64,000 nucleotides of DNA from Elusimicrobiota bacterium. GTDB lineage: Bacteria; Elusimicrobiota; Elusimicrobia; Elusimicrobiales; UBA9959. The translations under genes were made by a program, and so were the position numbers. The DNA is taken from the NCBI GenBank assembly GCA_026388155.1, contig JAPLKI010000021.1, positions 1-64,000 of the forward strand. The letters are read 5' to 3'. Below are positions 47,068-55,598 of this stretch, in pieces (the first letter of the stretch is position 1; every line of letters starts with the position of its first letter). The notes under the pieces are model-generated. The model was not told the DNA's origin. It saw nothing but the letters and a program-made list of their open reading frames with translations, and searched no databases.

Positions 47068-49194
47068 TCATATTCTAAACGAGTAAGAAAGTTTCGTGAA
47101 AAACAATTCGCTGGTTCTCCTGAGGGTGCCGCCGCTTCCGTCAAAAGCCAGGTCGTACCCCGCGTAGAATGAGGTTCCCGGTACCAGCAGATAGCTTATA
47201 AGAAGATCGGTGAAGCCGGAATGCTCGAGGGTGCTGTATTGATAGATAACTCTGCTTGAAATTTCCTTGCTCCACTGAAAGCGGGCGTTGGTCTGCCAGA
47301 TGTTTTCGTCAAATATGCGGTCTCCCGCTTTTGTGTCAAGCCGGCTTTTGAGGTAAAGCTGCTGAACCGACAGGCGGTCGGTGGGCTTAAGCGTCAACGA
47401 CAGGCTTGCCTGCGCGGAATTTCCCAAAAACGGGGTCGCGGCGTCATAATTTATCTGTTCGCCTATGCTGCCGGAAACCGAGCCTGACAGATATCTTGTC
47501 GGCTCGGCTGAGATACTGACGCTCCATGTTTTCTTGTGGAAGTTTATTCCTCCGAAACGCTCCAGGGTGTGCGGGCAATAAGTTAAGCCGAAGTATATCT
47601 GCAGCGGAAAGCTCAGACTGAACCCCGCATATGGACTGTCGTCCGTTAATGTTCCCCGGTGGTCATAAGTTCTCCAATAACCGGCCTTGGGTGCCCAGGA
47701 AAGCAGGCTGCCGCTGGAGGGCCAGAAGTTATACCAAAGATCGGCTCCGCCGGTGCGTATGTCCACTCTCTGGAAAAAACCGCTGTCCGCCTGGAAATCG
47801 GGCTGATAATCGTCGTATGACGCGGAGAAACCGAAGTGCCTGGCGTTTCTCTGCAGGCTGATATTATAAGCCGTCCCCTCAACAGGCACTGCCCCTCCCT
47901 CTTTGGTGAAGCTGCCCACGCCCTGATATTGCATAGTGTAAAGTTTGCTGAGCTGAAGTTTCCCGTCTATGCCGGTGACGCGGTTATATTCCCCCCCGCC
48001 CAGCTCGCGGCCGCTGTAAACGGCGCCCATGGTGGATTCCGAACCTATGTCGCGGTTCAGCCGGAGGATATTGAAGGAGGACCCGTTACGGCTGCGATCG
48101 TCGGCCAGCAGGGCGCCGCCGGACCAGGCGTCCTGTTTGCCCGTGAGTTTAAGCCCGTATAGCGGATCGACGATCGTGCGTGTATTGACAATGCGCAGCG
48201 GGGTGGAGAACAAATCCGCCCCTTCCATAAAAAACGGCCTCTTTTCGGGAAAAAACAAAGGAAATCTCTGGTTTACCTGAACCTGCGGCTGGTCCGCCTC
48301 AACCTGGCTGAAATCCGGATTGTAGGCGGCGTCCATGGCCCAATTGGGATTGATTCCGTAGCGGGCGTTTAAGCCCGCGCGCATATTCCAGGAATCCAGG
48401 TGGAAAGCATTATTCTCGGATTCAACAGGAATAGTCCTGGAAGCCGTAAATTCAGGGATCAGTTCCAGCCGCCCTCCGGGGGCGATGCCATGAATACCCG
48501 TCAGGTTCGCCATCTGGGAAAACAGGCTTCCGGAATCATTGTGGAAAAGCGGCCAAACGGCCTTCTCGTTCTTTCGTTCGATATTTCTTACGAAAGAGAT
48601 TCTCCAATGCTGTTTTTCGATATCAGGAAAGCGCAGGCTTTTCAATGGGATCCTGAACTCGGCCGTATAACCGTCAGGGGTGATTTTGCCCGCGGCGTAC
48701 CAGACAAAATCCGGCGCCAGGTCTTCATTGCCCGCGTGCGAGAAAATATCCATTTGAATTCCCAGCGGGTTTGAGAAGAACTCGTAGGCCCGGCGCTGGT
48801 CGCCGAAAGTGTCCAGAATGATCCCCACCCAGTCGTCTCCTGATATCTGATCGCGGGGAGTCATATTGGCGCGGATCCTTTGCGGCTCCGCGTCTTTGGC
48901 GTGGAAAGCGATATAAAGATTGCGAGAATCGTAACCTATATAGGCGACCGTTTCCTCCGTCATGGGCGCGCCTTCTTTAGGCTGAAGCTGTGTGAAATCC
49001 GTTGTTTTTTTCGCTTTTTCCCATACAGGTTCGTCAATTATTCCGTCAATGACAGGCGGTGTGTCCAGATATGGGACTTCCAAAACCGGCTGGCATGCGG
49101 CAATTTGAGCCTGGAAGCAGAGGCTGAACAGGAATAGCAGCCGCAGCAATGTGTGTCTGTGAAAACCGACTTTCGTGCGGGATGTGTAATTCAT
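47068..49194 (-). CDS. DUF5916 outer-membrane beta-barrel protein with N-terminal CBM9-like domain
   Basis: After a signal peptide (LLRLLFLFSLCFQAQIAACQ), residues ~35-215 form a DOMON/CBM9-like sandwich (DTPPVIDGIIDEPVWEKA, GYDSRNLYIAFHAKDAEP, SGDDWVGIILDTFGDQRRAYEF). The remaining ~480 residues are a DUF5916 barrel (NARYGINPNWAMDAAYNPDFSQVEADQPQ, RFPLFFPEKRPFFMEGADLF). It ends in alternating residues with a terminal aromatic pattern (KLSYSFRI), as in outer-membrane proteins. Substrate unknown; family members are linked to uptake or sensing of polymers. The start at 49194 was chosen over 49242 because it leaves a compact signal peptide. Confidence 0.82.
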   Translation of the reverse strand: MNYTSRTKVGFHRHTLLRLLFLFSLCFQAQIAACQPVLEVPYLDTPPVIDGIIDEPVWEKAKKTTDFTQLQPKEGAPMTEETVAYIGYDSRNLYIAFHAKDAEPQRIRANMTPRDQISGDDWVGIILDTFGDQRRAYEFFSNPLGIQMDIFSHAGNEDLAPDFVWYAAGKITPDGYTAEFRIPLKSLRFPDIEKQHWRISFVRNIERKNEKAVWPLFHNDSGSLFSQMANLTGIHGIAPGGRLELIPEFTASRTIPVESENNAFHLDSWNMRAGLNARYGINPNWAMDAAYNPDFSQVEADQPQVQVNQRFPLFFPEKRPFFMEGADLFSTPLRIVNTRTIVDPLYGLKLTGKQDAWSGGALLADDRSRNGSSFNILRLNRDIGSESTMGAVYSGRELGGGEYNRVTGIDGKLQLSKLYTMQYQGVGSFTKEGGAVPVEGTAYNISLQRNARHFGFSASYDDYQPDFQADSGFFQRVDIRTGGADLWYNFWPSSGSLLSWAPKAGYWRTYDHRGTLTDDSPYAGFSLSFPLQIYFGLTYCPHTLERFGGINFHKKTWSVSISAEPTRYLSGSVSGSIGEQINYDAATPFLGNSAQASLSLTLKPTDRLSVQQLYLKSRLDTKAGDRIFDENIWQTNARFQWSKEISSRVIYQYSTLEHSGFTDLLISYLLVPGTSFYAGYDLAFDGSGGTLRRTSELFFTKLSYSFRI

Positions 49195-49257
49195 GTTCTT
49201 GTTCGATGCTCCGCTTAATCGCGCATTGAAGCATGCGGACAATCTAATAAAAAGGTT

Positions 49258-50016
49258 TCACTTGCCGGCTTTTATTGCCAATACTATAAGGCGGTTGCGT
49301 TTTGGGGTGAGCGGGCGGCCTTTGAAGCTTCCCCAGAATTTCAGGGGCCGCAAGCCCGCGGTTTTGAGCGCCGCGCTCATCGACTTTTTGTCGTAGAGGC
49401 GGGTGTAAAAACTGCGGCTGGCCGGTTTTTTGCCGGGTATTAATATGGTCCAGGTGTTAAAAACACCTTTCCGGCTTTTTTGAAACAAGGTTTTTTCAAG
49501 GTGGAAGCCCCCGCCTGGCAGTTCCGTCCAGTTGCGGGGGCGGAAGTGCGCGCGCACAAAATCTCCGTGAACAACGTCTATCATCAGCCTGCCGCCGGGT
49601 TTCAGCGCGCGGGAGAGCCCCTTTAAAACTTTCAGGTCGTCCGAGAACTTCTGGAAATAACCGAAGCTGGTGAAAAGGTTGACCGCGGCGTCAAACTCGT
49701 TTTTGTGTTTAAGTTCCCGCATATCTCCGCGGACAAGGCGGAGTTTTACTTTGCGTTTTTTGGCGCGGGCTGCGGCTTCTTTCAGGTAATCTTTTGAGAA
49801 ATCATAGCCTGTAACTGCCATGCCTTTTTTGGCAAATTCCACTGAGTGCCTGCCAGGCCCGCAGCAAAGATCCAGCAGAGCCGCGCCCTTTTTAAGTTTC
49901 AACTGCCTTAAAACAAAAAGCGCCTCGGATGGCGCTTTTTCCACTGCCGCCGGCGAAGCCGGGTTGTAAAAGGAATTGTTGAAAAAATCCTTGTGCCAGT
50001 CGTTCTTAAGTTTCAT
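49258..50016 (-). CDS. Class I SAM-dependent methyltransferase
   Basis: The 252-aa protein has a textbook motif I (GAALLDLCCGPGRHSVEFA near 44), VTGYDFSKDYLKEA (acidic Asp for SAM ribose), VRGDMREL, FDAAVNLFTSFGYF and KPGGRLMIDVVHGDFV. Wording is that of the Methyltransf_25/11 group found as stand-alone small-molecule methyltransferases. The C-terminal half has basic residues (TPKRNRLIVLAIKAGK). It lies 15 nt downstream of the GNAT gene. Substrate unknown. Confidence 0.82.
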   Translation of the reverse strand: MKLKNDWHKDFFNNSFYNPASPAAVEKAPSEALFVLRQLKLKKGAALLDLCCGPGRHSVEFAKKGMAVTGYDFSKDYLKEAAARAKKRKVKLRLVRGDMRELKHKNEFDAAVNLFTSFGYFQKFSDDLKVLKGLSRALKPGGRLMIDVVHGDFVRAHFRPRNWTELPGGGFHLEKTLFQKSRKGVFNTWTILIPGKKPASRSFYTRLYDKKSMSAALKTAGLRPLKFWGSFKGRPLTPKRNRLIVLAIKAGK

Positions 50017-50031
50017 TGGCCGGATACTTAA

Positions 50032-50505
50032 TCACCCTTTTACGAGATTCTTGTATACTCCCGGCTCGGAACCCTCAATAACCACCGCGCCCACCGTCTT
50101 TTTGAAGAAATCCACAGGCCCGGCCCAGCCCACTATGGCATAACCGTAGCCGGCTTCACGCATGGCTTCCAGTGTCCTCAAGAGCAGGCCCTTGCCGAGT
50201 CCCCCTGTCCGCGCCTTCTCCGCAACGCCGATAGGCCCGAAAAAGCCCTTGGCGGTGGTGTCATAACAGGCAAAGCCGATTATGCCGCTGTCTTTAAGGG
50301 CGATAAAAATGCCGGGCGGATTTTGCGAAAATGCCACATCCGCCTCGCTTGCCCAGGCTTTTGAAAAATTGGCCAGCACCCACCCGACCACCGCTGTTTT
50401 TTCCGGGCCGATGGCCCGCTTTAGTTCAATGCCTTTTTCTTTAAGCGCGGAATAAACCCCGCCGCTTTCCGGCAGGGAGTAGAGTTTTACCAGCAGGTCC
50501 GCCAT
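50032..50505 (-). CDS. GNAT-family N-acetyltransferase
   Basis: The 157-aa protein shows the GNAT core: GIFIALKDSGIIGFACYDTT (strands 2-4), then FGPIGVAEKARTGGLGKGLLLRTLEAM, where R-x-G-G-L-G-K-G forms the acetyl-CoA pyrophosphate loop (motif A), and the end GAVVIEGSEPGVYKNL. The start codon overlaps the stop of the Lys-rich protein gene by one base. Acceptor unknown. Confidence 0.82.
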   Translation of the reverse strand: MADLLVKLYSLPESGGVYSALKEKGIELKRAIGPEKTAVVGWVLANFSKAWASEADVAFSQNPPGIFIALKDSGIIGFACYDTTAKGFFGPIGVAEKARTGGLGKGLLLRTLEAMREAGYGYAIVGWAGPVDFFKKTVGAVVIEGSEPGVYKNLVKG

Positions 50506-50990
50506 TACTGGCTTCCCTCTGGATTGTTTGACGGCGGCTCATCCCCGAGGCCGGGGGCTTCTTTTAGTTTTGGGGCGGCCTCTTCGGCGGGTTTTTTTGC
50601 GTCCTTGGCGGCGGACTTTTTTCCTTTTTTGTCTTTTTTTCCTTTTTTGTCTTTTTTTGCGGGCGTTTTTGCCTTGGGCTTGGCTTTTATTATGGGGTCG
50701 GATCGTTTATCGAACTTATATGTCGGCGGCGCGTCCACGGCTTTAAATTTATATTCGGATACCGGCGCGGGAGCCGCCGCTTTTTTTGTTTTTTTCTTTT
50801 TTGCCGCGGTCTTTTTTACGGGCTTCTTTTTTGCCGCGGCTTTCTTCGGAGTCGCGGCCGGTTTTTTCGCGGTATCGGCCTGCGCCGCGCCGTCCGGCGG
50901 CGCGGCGGGTGTTTCGTCCTGGGCGAGGGCGGGCAAAAGCAGGGCGCCCGTGATAAAAAGCGCGGATAGTATGGAGGTTGTTTTTTTCAT
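50505..50990 (-). CDS. Secreted Lys/Ala/Pro-rich low-complexity protein
   Basis: A signal peptide (MKKTTSILSALFITGALLLPALAQ) leads a 161-aa protein dominated by AAKKKPVKKTAAKKKKTKK-like and KKDKKGKKDKKGKK repeats, with a short acidic/proline end (APGLGDEPPSNNPEGSQ). In DNA the second block is a direct repeat of a T-rich 18-nt unit, prone to slippage. A polycationic periplasmic protein might bind nucleic acid, LPS or peptidoglycan; that is speculation. The ATG at 50990 is chosen because the signal peptide begins there; a longer frame would overlap folD. Confidence 0.65.
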   Translation of the reverse strand: MKKTTSILSALFITGALLLPALAQDETPAAPPDGAAQADTAKKPAATPKKAAAKKKPVKKTAAKKKKTKKAAAPAPVSEYKFKAVDAPPTYKFDKRSDPIIKAKPKAKTPAKKDKKGKKDKKGKKSAAKDAKKPAEEAAPKLKEAPGLGDEPPSNNPEGSQ

Positions 50991-51012
50991 ATCAGCATTA
51001 TTCCTTCCTTCT

Positions 51013-51885
51013 CTATTTTCGGGTTTTCTCAGCGGCCGCAACCGCGGCTTCAAGCAGGCAGGCCAGAGTCACGGGGCCCACGCCGCCCGGAACGGGCGTG
51101 GCGGCTTTGACGCTGTCTTTTATGTTCTCAAAATCCGCGTCTCCGCACATTTTCCCGTTCTCGTCAAAATTAGTGCCCACGTCTATCACAACGGCGTCTT
51201 TTGAAAGCAGTTCCTTTTTGATCCAGCGGGGCCTGCCCGCCGCGCTTATCACGATATCGCTTCGTTTAAAGATCCCGGGCAGGTCCGGCGTTTTGGTGTG
51301 GCAAAGCGTAACGGTGGCGTCAAGCATTGTCAGCATCTGCGCGAGCGGCTTTCCGACTATCGCCGAGCGGCCGGCCACGGCTATGACTTTCCCGGCGGGA
51401 TCTATGCCGTAAAACCTCATCAGGCGTATTACCGCCAGCGCCGTGCAAGGCGTGAAAAAGCCGCCGGTTTCTATTTCTGAAAATTTCCTGGCGATCGCGA
51501 GCCGGCCCATATTGAGGGAGGACAGGCCGTCCACGTCCTTGGCGGCGGGCAGAGCGTCCCAGGTTTCAAGGGTCTCAAAGCCGTCCGGCAGCGGGCGTTC
51601 AAGCATGATAGCGTCGCAGGCGGCGTCCGCGCCCAGGCGGGCCAGCAGGGTTTTAAGGGAAGCGTAGCCGTCGGCGTCCGCGGGCCTGAAAAGTTTTACC
51701 GCTATCCCGATCTTTTCGCAGGCGGCCGCCTTGCGCTTTACATAAACGGCGGAGGGGGAATCCGGAAAGTAGTTTATTATGGCAAGCGACGGAGGACGGC
51801 CCAGCCGGGCCTTCACCGCTTCCACGCGCGGAGTAAGCGGGCCCAGTATTTCAGCCGAAAGGGTTTTTCCTTCAAGTAAAAGCAT
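51013..51885 (-). CDS. folD: Methylenetetrahydrofolate dehydrogenase / cyclohydrolase FolD
   Basis: Bifunctional enzyme of one-carbon metabolism. The catalytic lysine is in SAVYVKRKAAACEKIGI. MLERPLPDGFE, AKDVDGLSSLNMGRL, FFTPCTALAVIRLM, AVAGRSAIVGKPLAQML (NADP loop) and the closing ATPVPGGVGPVTLACLLEA are all present. In place of the usual VQLPLP the protein has LERPLP, a mild variant. 290 aa, normal length. A terminator at 51915-51950 separates it from the next gene upstream in the transcript direction. Confidence 0.94.
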   Translation of the reverse strand: MLLLEGKTLSAEILGPLTPRVEAVKARLGRPPSLAIINYFPDSPSAVYVKRKAAACEKIGIAVKLFRPADADGYASLKTLLARLGADAACDAIMLERPLPDGFETLETWDALPAAKDVDGLSSLNMGRLAIARKFSEIETGGFFTPCTALAVIRLMRFYGIDPAGKVIAVAGRSAIVGKPLAQMLTMLDATVTLCHTKTPDLPGIFKRSDIVISAAGRPRWIKKELLSKDAVVIDVGTNFDENGKMCGDADFENIKDSVKAATPVPGGVGPVTLACLLEAAVAAAEKTRK

Positions 51886-51914
51886 GGCTATATCTTATAA
51901 AATCGCGCGCTCAA

Positions 51915-51950
51915 TAAAAAAGGCGGCTTTAAGTTAAAGGCCGCCTTTTT
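51915..51950. terminator. Bidirectional rho-independent terminator
   Basis: aaaggcggcttta and its complement taaaggccgcctttt flank a short loop, with an A-run on one side and a T-run on the other, so it works for both strands. It follows the secreted protein gene at 51990-52532 and lies upstream of folD. Confidence 0.85.
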
Positions 51951-51989
51951 CACTTATGACTTGAAACCGATTTTCGTCGTTGCGAAAAG

Positions 51990-52532
51990 CTATTGCGCGT
52001 CCTCCACATAAATGGAGCCGTTCAGGTAGCCCGAGCCGCTAAGCGAGACGAAGTTGCTGCTCGGCCAGCCGCTCACGCTGATGCTGCCGCTCATGTTGGC
52101 GGAGCCCACGGGTTTGCCGTCCTTGTAAAACTGAACATAGACATTGGGCCACACCGTCTGGAAGACATACTGGTTGGGGTATATCCACATGGAGGCCTGC
52201 GTGGTTATATAGGTCTGGTTAGACGTAACCTTGCCTGTGGAATCCTGGAAGGAGGCCCAGCCGGAGAGGCTGACGCTGGTAAACCCGCCGCCCTGCGGCA
52301 TCCAGCCGTTCCCGTTGAGGTTAACGTACCCGGAAACCTGGAAATACTGGCCGGTTCTGGATTTAGCCGGTTTTATCGCCGGGGCCGTATCGCTTTTAAC
52401 ATTTTGCGCGGCCGTAACGGCTACAGCATTAAGGTTTTTGGCGAAATCCGCGTCGTTGAAATTAACAGTTTCGGCGGCAAGGAAGCCGCACGAGATAAGC
52501 GTTACAGCCGAGGTTAAAAGCGTTTTTTTCAT
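51990..52532 (-). CDS. Secreted beta-strand-rich protein of unknown function
   Basis: A signal peptide (MKKTLLTSAVTLISCGFLAAE) precedes ~158 residues rich in Ser, Gly, Asn, Val, Tyr and Trp. Alternating patterns such as FQVSGYVNLNGNGW, FTSVSLSGWASFQDS, GSISVSGWPSSNFVSLSGSG and YLNGSIYVEDAQ suggest a beta-sandwich or beta-helix. The Cys in the signal region is not followed by a lipoprotein +2 context I trust. The ATG at 52532 is chosen because AAGGGG has correct spacing to it; an ATG two codons earlier abuts the site. Own terminator at 51915-51950. Family not recognised. Confidence 0.68.
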   Translation of the reverse strand: MKKTLLTSAVTLISCGFLAAETVNFNDADFAKNLNAVAVTAAQNVKSDTAPAIKPAKSRTGQYFQVSGYVNLNGNGWMPQGGGFTSVSLSGWASFQDSTGKVTSNQTYITTQASMWIYPNQYVFQTVWPNVYVQFYKDGKPVGSANMSGSISVSGWPSSNFVSLSGSGYLNGSIYVEDAQ

Positions 52533-52581
52533 TTTCATCCCCTTTTTATTGAGTGTTCCTTGAATATTATATCACAACCAG

Positions 52582-52668
52582 CCCGAATTCCCCAGTTGGA
52601 ATTCGGGAGGTTACAGGTATCAGGTGTCAGGTTGCATTTTTCCCCTGTAGCCTGTTGCCTACCCGAAA
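52582..52668. repeat. Word-repeat segment with a perfect 10-bp hairpin
   Basis: cccgaattcc (52582-52591) and ggaattcggg (52598-52607) are exact complements with a 6-nt loop. Downstream, caggtatcaggtgtcaggt is partly complementary to cctgtagcctgttgcct, and acccgaa repeats the complement of the stem word. The unit resembles the other word-repeat hairpins. Confidence 0.6.
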
Positions 52669-52734
52669 ATTGCCATGGATATTTTTGTTCGCAGTGTCTT
52701 TCAATGAAAAACGACTTCAATCGCAATTTCCGGG

Positions 52735-55470
52735 TTAGCGTGTTTCAAGGCGCAAAACGGCCTGTGTTGCGTTGTGCCTTGCCTCTTGCGTAAGCGAGGC
52801 GCCTGCCAGCTGCTCAAGATAAAGTTTAAGCGCGGCCGGTTTATCGCCCGTAAGCTCAAGGCTTGAAGCCAGGTTTAGCGCGGCCGGAAAGTAGTGTGCG
52901 TCAAGCGTCATGGCTTTTTTGAAATCAGCCATGGCTTCCGGGTCTTTTCCGCTGAGGCGTGAGAGCACGCCGCGGGCATTATACAGCGGCGGGGAACCCG
53001 GATACGCGGCCAGTCCCTTCTTTACCAGCTTAAGAGCGAGCCTATAGTCTCCGGCCGCTTGCGCTGTTATGGCCGCTGATTCCGCTCCTCCGGCGTCAAA
53101 AACAACGGCTTTATTCGCCGTTTGCAGAAGCCAAAGCGCCGTGTCTTTTTGGCCGTCTTCAAGAAAAACCGAGGCGGCTGCCGTCAACGGATAAATGCTT
53201 TTGCCAAACGCCGGCGGGGCCTGTCCCGCTCTTTTGGAGTAGTCCGCTGGCGCGGGAGATATGGGCGAGGGAGTTAAACCGAGTTTTCCGGGCCAAAAGG
53301 GCGGGGCCTGCGCGCCCCGGGGTTCTTTGCCGCCGCAGGCGGCTAAATAAAAGAAAATGAGGTTGTCGGGGTTTGAGGCTGCGAGGGTTTTTGCCTGCGC
53401 GCGGGGGCTTTGACCCGCGATTTCCGCTTCATAGGCGGAGTATAAAAGTGAAATTTCCCGCCAGCCGGTTTTTCCGGGCTCCGGGCTAAAATGGTTTATT
53501 GTATTTTGAATCCCGTTTTTCGAAAGTGATATTTCAACGGCGCGTACAGCGGCGGCGGAAAGTGCGGGTATGTTTTTTGTTTCGCAGCCGGACGCCGGCT
53601 TAAGCAGGGCCTCAAGCAGAGCGCCGGCCTGCCGGTTATAATTAAATTCCGAGGAAGGCAGGCTTTTTTCCAGTTCCAGTGAAAGCCGGTCGAGCGCTGC
53701 GCGGGTCTTTTTTCCGTTTTCCAGGGCGGATTGTAATTTCAGATACTCAAGTTTCGGCGTAAGGGCCGTAAGGGAGGCCAGCCGGTTCAATATCGCCTCG
53801 CGCCGCTTCAGCGGAAAATAATAAAGGGTCGAATAAATGTCCTGCTCCCAAAAACTATTATTTGAGGGGCGTATGCCGGCGGCCAGCCGTTTGTCTTTCT
53901 CATAGGGCAGCCCCTTAAGGGAGTTCTTTTCTCTTTCCCACATCCCCTGCGCGAGCGTAAAAGAGACCGCGGCGGATCTCATGTCGTTCAATTCCAGTTC
54001 GCGCAGCGTTTTTACCAGGGCGGGATCGTAGCCGTTCTCCAGCCCGTCGGGGGGCAGCGGTTTTTTTGAGGCCAGGGTATCAAGTATGTAAATTATTTCC
54101 GGGGAGGGGTTTTTGGAAAGTTCAGCGTAGCGCGTAAGGGCGGCAATGCCGTTTTCAGTGCTGTTGAAAGACAGTAAAATTTCCCCTTTCTTCTTGAACA
54201 GCCAGGCGTCGGAAGGTTTAATCGTAAGCCCGCGCGTGACCGCAATGACCGGCTCTGAGGCCCGGCCCGGCCATAAAACAGTTTCATAGACGACCCAGAA
54301 CGAAAAAGCGATCAGAACGGCGAAAACGCCGCTGAAGATAAATACTCCTCCGTCTTTTCTTTCCGCGCCCGGCCAGAAAGCTTTCAGAAAGTCAAATATC
54401 CCGGCCGCAATAATAAGCGTTAAAAGGTAGCGCAGAGGATAAAAATATCTCTCTTCAATGGACAACAGACAATGGATGACTATAAAATAGCCGGCCAGCA
54501 AAGCGAGAAAACGCGTCTCTCTCCGGCGCGAGAAAAAAAGCGCGGCAATAGCGGCCGCCAGCAGCAGGGGGAACATCAGGGCTGCCTGCCAAAGCCTTTT
54601 AACTACGGCTTCAGCGTAGTTAAAAGGCGAAGCCGCCACGGTTTTAAGGGCCCAGGAGTAAACAGATTCCGTTCTGGAAAGGCCGCCGAAGGCCCTGCAG
54701 TCCCCTTCCATGGTAAACACGGTCCCCTTGGCCCCTGTTATCAGGTTACAGGCGCCACGAGCCTCCTCAAAGGGAATTAACCGGCCGAAAAGGGAGTAAT
54801 TGACACGCGCCCAGGGCATCAGCAGGATGTAGGCGCAGATTAAAAAAAGCGACGAGTTAACGGCGTAGCGCCGTAAGGACATATGCTCCCCCCGAAAGCG
54901 CTCCCATAAAATAACCGGCAGAGGGAAAAGGAACATCGGCGAGCGGATGAGCAGAGATACGCCAAGGGCCAACCCGGCTGTTGTCGCGGCCAGGGCCGTG
55001 TCTTTTTTTAGCTTAAGGGTGGCGGCGTGGGCATATAAAAGCAGGGCCAGCGTGTAAACAAGCTGTTCACCTTCTGTGATCTTAATGGTAAAACCCAGCA
55101 ATACGGCTGAAAAAGCGAAAATTAAACCGCGCAGGGGCCCGCCGCCTGCCGCGCCGATGGAATAACAAAGCAGATAAACCAAAAAGCCAGCCAGAAGGAT
55201 AAATGGTTTTATTGTCCCGGGCCAGTCATAAAGGGCCAAAGCGTTCAGCAGGCTGAAAAAAGGCATACTGTAGCTTAAAGCCTTGTCACTCAGGCCGTGC
55301 AGTATAAGTTCGCCGCGATCCGCGTAAGCGTAAAGGCTTTGAATGGAGCAAAGCGTCTGGCGGGTCAATTGCCAAAGCGCCATGAAAAACACGGCCGCGG
55401 CCGCGCAAAAGATAAATATACGGCTTTCAAAAAAATGTTCAAGCGCCGCCCGCAGCTTGTTGTTCACCAT
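52735..55470 (-). CDS. Large membrane protein: GT-C/PMT-like N-terminus with C-terminal TPR region
   Basis: Residues ~20-410 contain about ten membrane segments with the layout of GT-C glycosyltransferases (early luminal YADRGELILHG, later RSPMFLFPLPVILWERF and the ERYFYPLRYLLTLI block). Residues ~430-710 are soluble and helical. The end (about 770-905) is TPR-like (AALNLASSLELTGDKPAALKLY). Residues ~722-750 are a Pro/Ala/Gly-rich insertion between helical units, encoded by a copy of the G+C-rich palindrome (53223-53307). Acceptor and donor unknown; lipid-linked sugar transfer to protein or glycan is the family theme. 911 aa. Confidence 0.7.
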   Translation of the reverse strand: MVNNKLRAALEHFFESRIFIFCAAAAVFFMALWQLTRQTLCSIQSLYAYADRGELILHGLSDKALSYSMPFFSLLNALALYDWPGTIKPFILLAGFLVYLLCYSIGAAGGGPLRGLIFAFSAVLLGFTIKITEGEQLVYTLALLLYAHAATLKLKKDTALAATTAGLALGVSLLIRSPMFLFPLPVILWERFRGEHMSLRRYAVNSSLFLICAYILLMPWARVNYSLFGRLIPFEEARGACNLITGAKGTVFTMEGDCRAFGGLSRTESVYSWALKTVAASPFNYAEAVVKRLWQAALMFPLLLAAAIAALFFSRRRETRFLALLAGYFIVIHCLLSIEERYFYPLRYLLTLIIAAGIFDFLKAFWPGAERKDGGVFIFSGVFAVLIAFSFWVVYETVLWPGRASEPVIAVTRGLTIKPSDAWLFKKKGEILLSFNSTENGIAALTRYAELSKNPSPEIIYILDTLASKKPLPPDGLENGYDPALVKTLRELELNDMRSAAVSFTLAQGMWEREKNSLKGLPYEKDKRLAAGIRPSNNSFWEQDIYSTLYYFPLKRREAILNRLASLTALTPKLEYLKLQSALENGKKTRAALDRLSLELEKSLPSSEFNYNRQAGALLEALLKPASGCETKNIPALSAAAVRAVEISLSKNGIQNTINHFSPEPGKTGWREISLLYSAYEAEIAGQSPRAQAKTLAASNPDNLIFFYLAACGGKEPRGAQAPPFWPGKLGLTPSPISPAPADYSKRAGQAPPAFGKSIYPLTAAASVFLEDGQKDTALWLLQTANKAVVFDAGGAESAAITAQAAGDYRLALKLVKKGLAAYPGSPPLYNARGVLSRLSGKDPEAMADFKKAMTLDAHYFPAALNLASSLELTGDKPAALKLYLEQLAGASLTQEARHNATQAVLRLETR
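53223..53307. repeat. G+C-rich palindromic repeat, copy inserted in frame in a protein gene
   Basis: gtcccgctcttttgg (53223-53237) and ccaaaagggcggggc (53293-53307) form the same stem as the intergenic copies at 33074-33117 and 35247-35290, with two G-T positions and a 55-nt loop. Flanking gggcctg/cctgcgcg also match. It encodes AQAPPFWPG ... AGQAPP in the 911-aa membrane protein, so the open frame is preserved through the element. Confidence 0.8.
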
Positions 55471-55598
55471 ATCAGGTTTTTTATTGTACTATATTGTTAC
55501 CGGGCGGAATCCGGGCGCAGCCGCGGACCTGGTTCTCGGCGGTAAAAATCACACCGCGGCACCCTCACTTTCCCGAGACGGCCTGGCAAAGGCGACTT

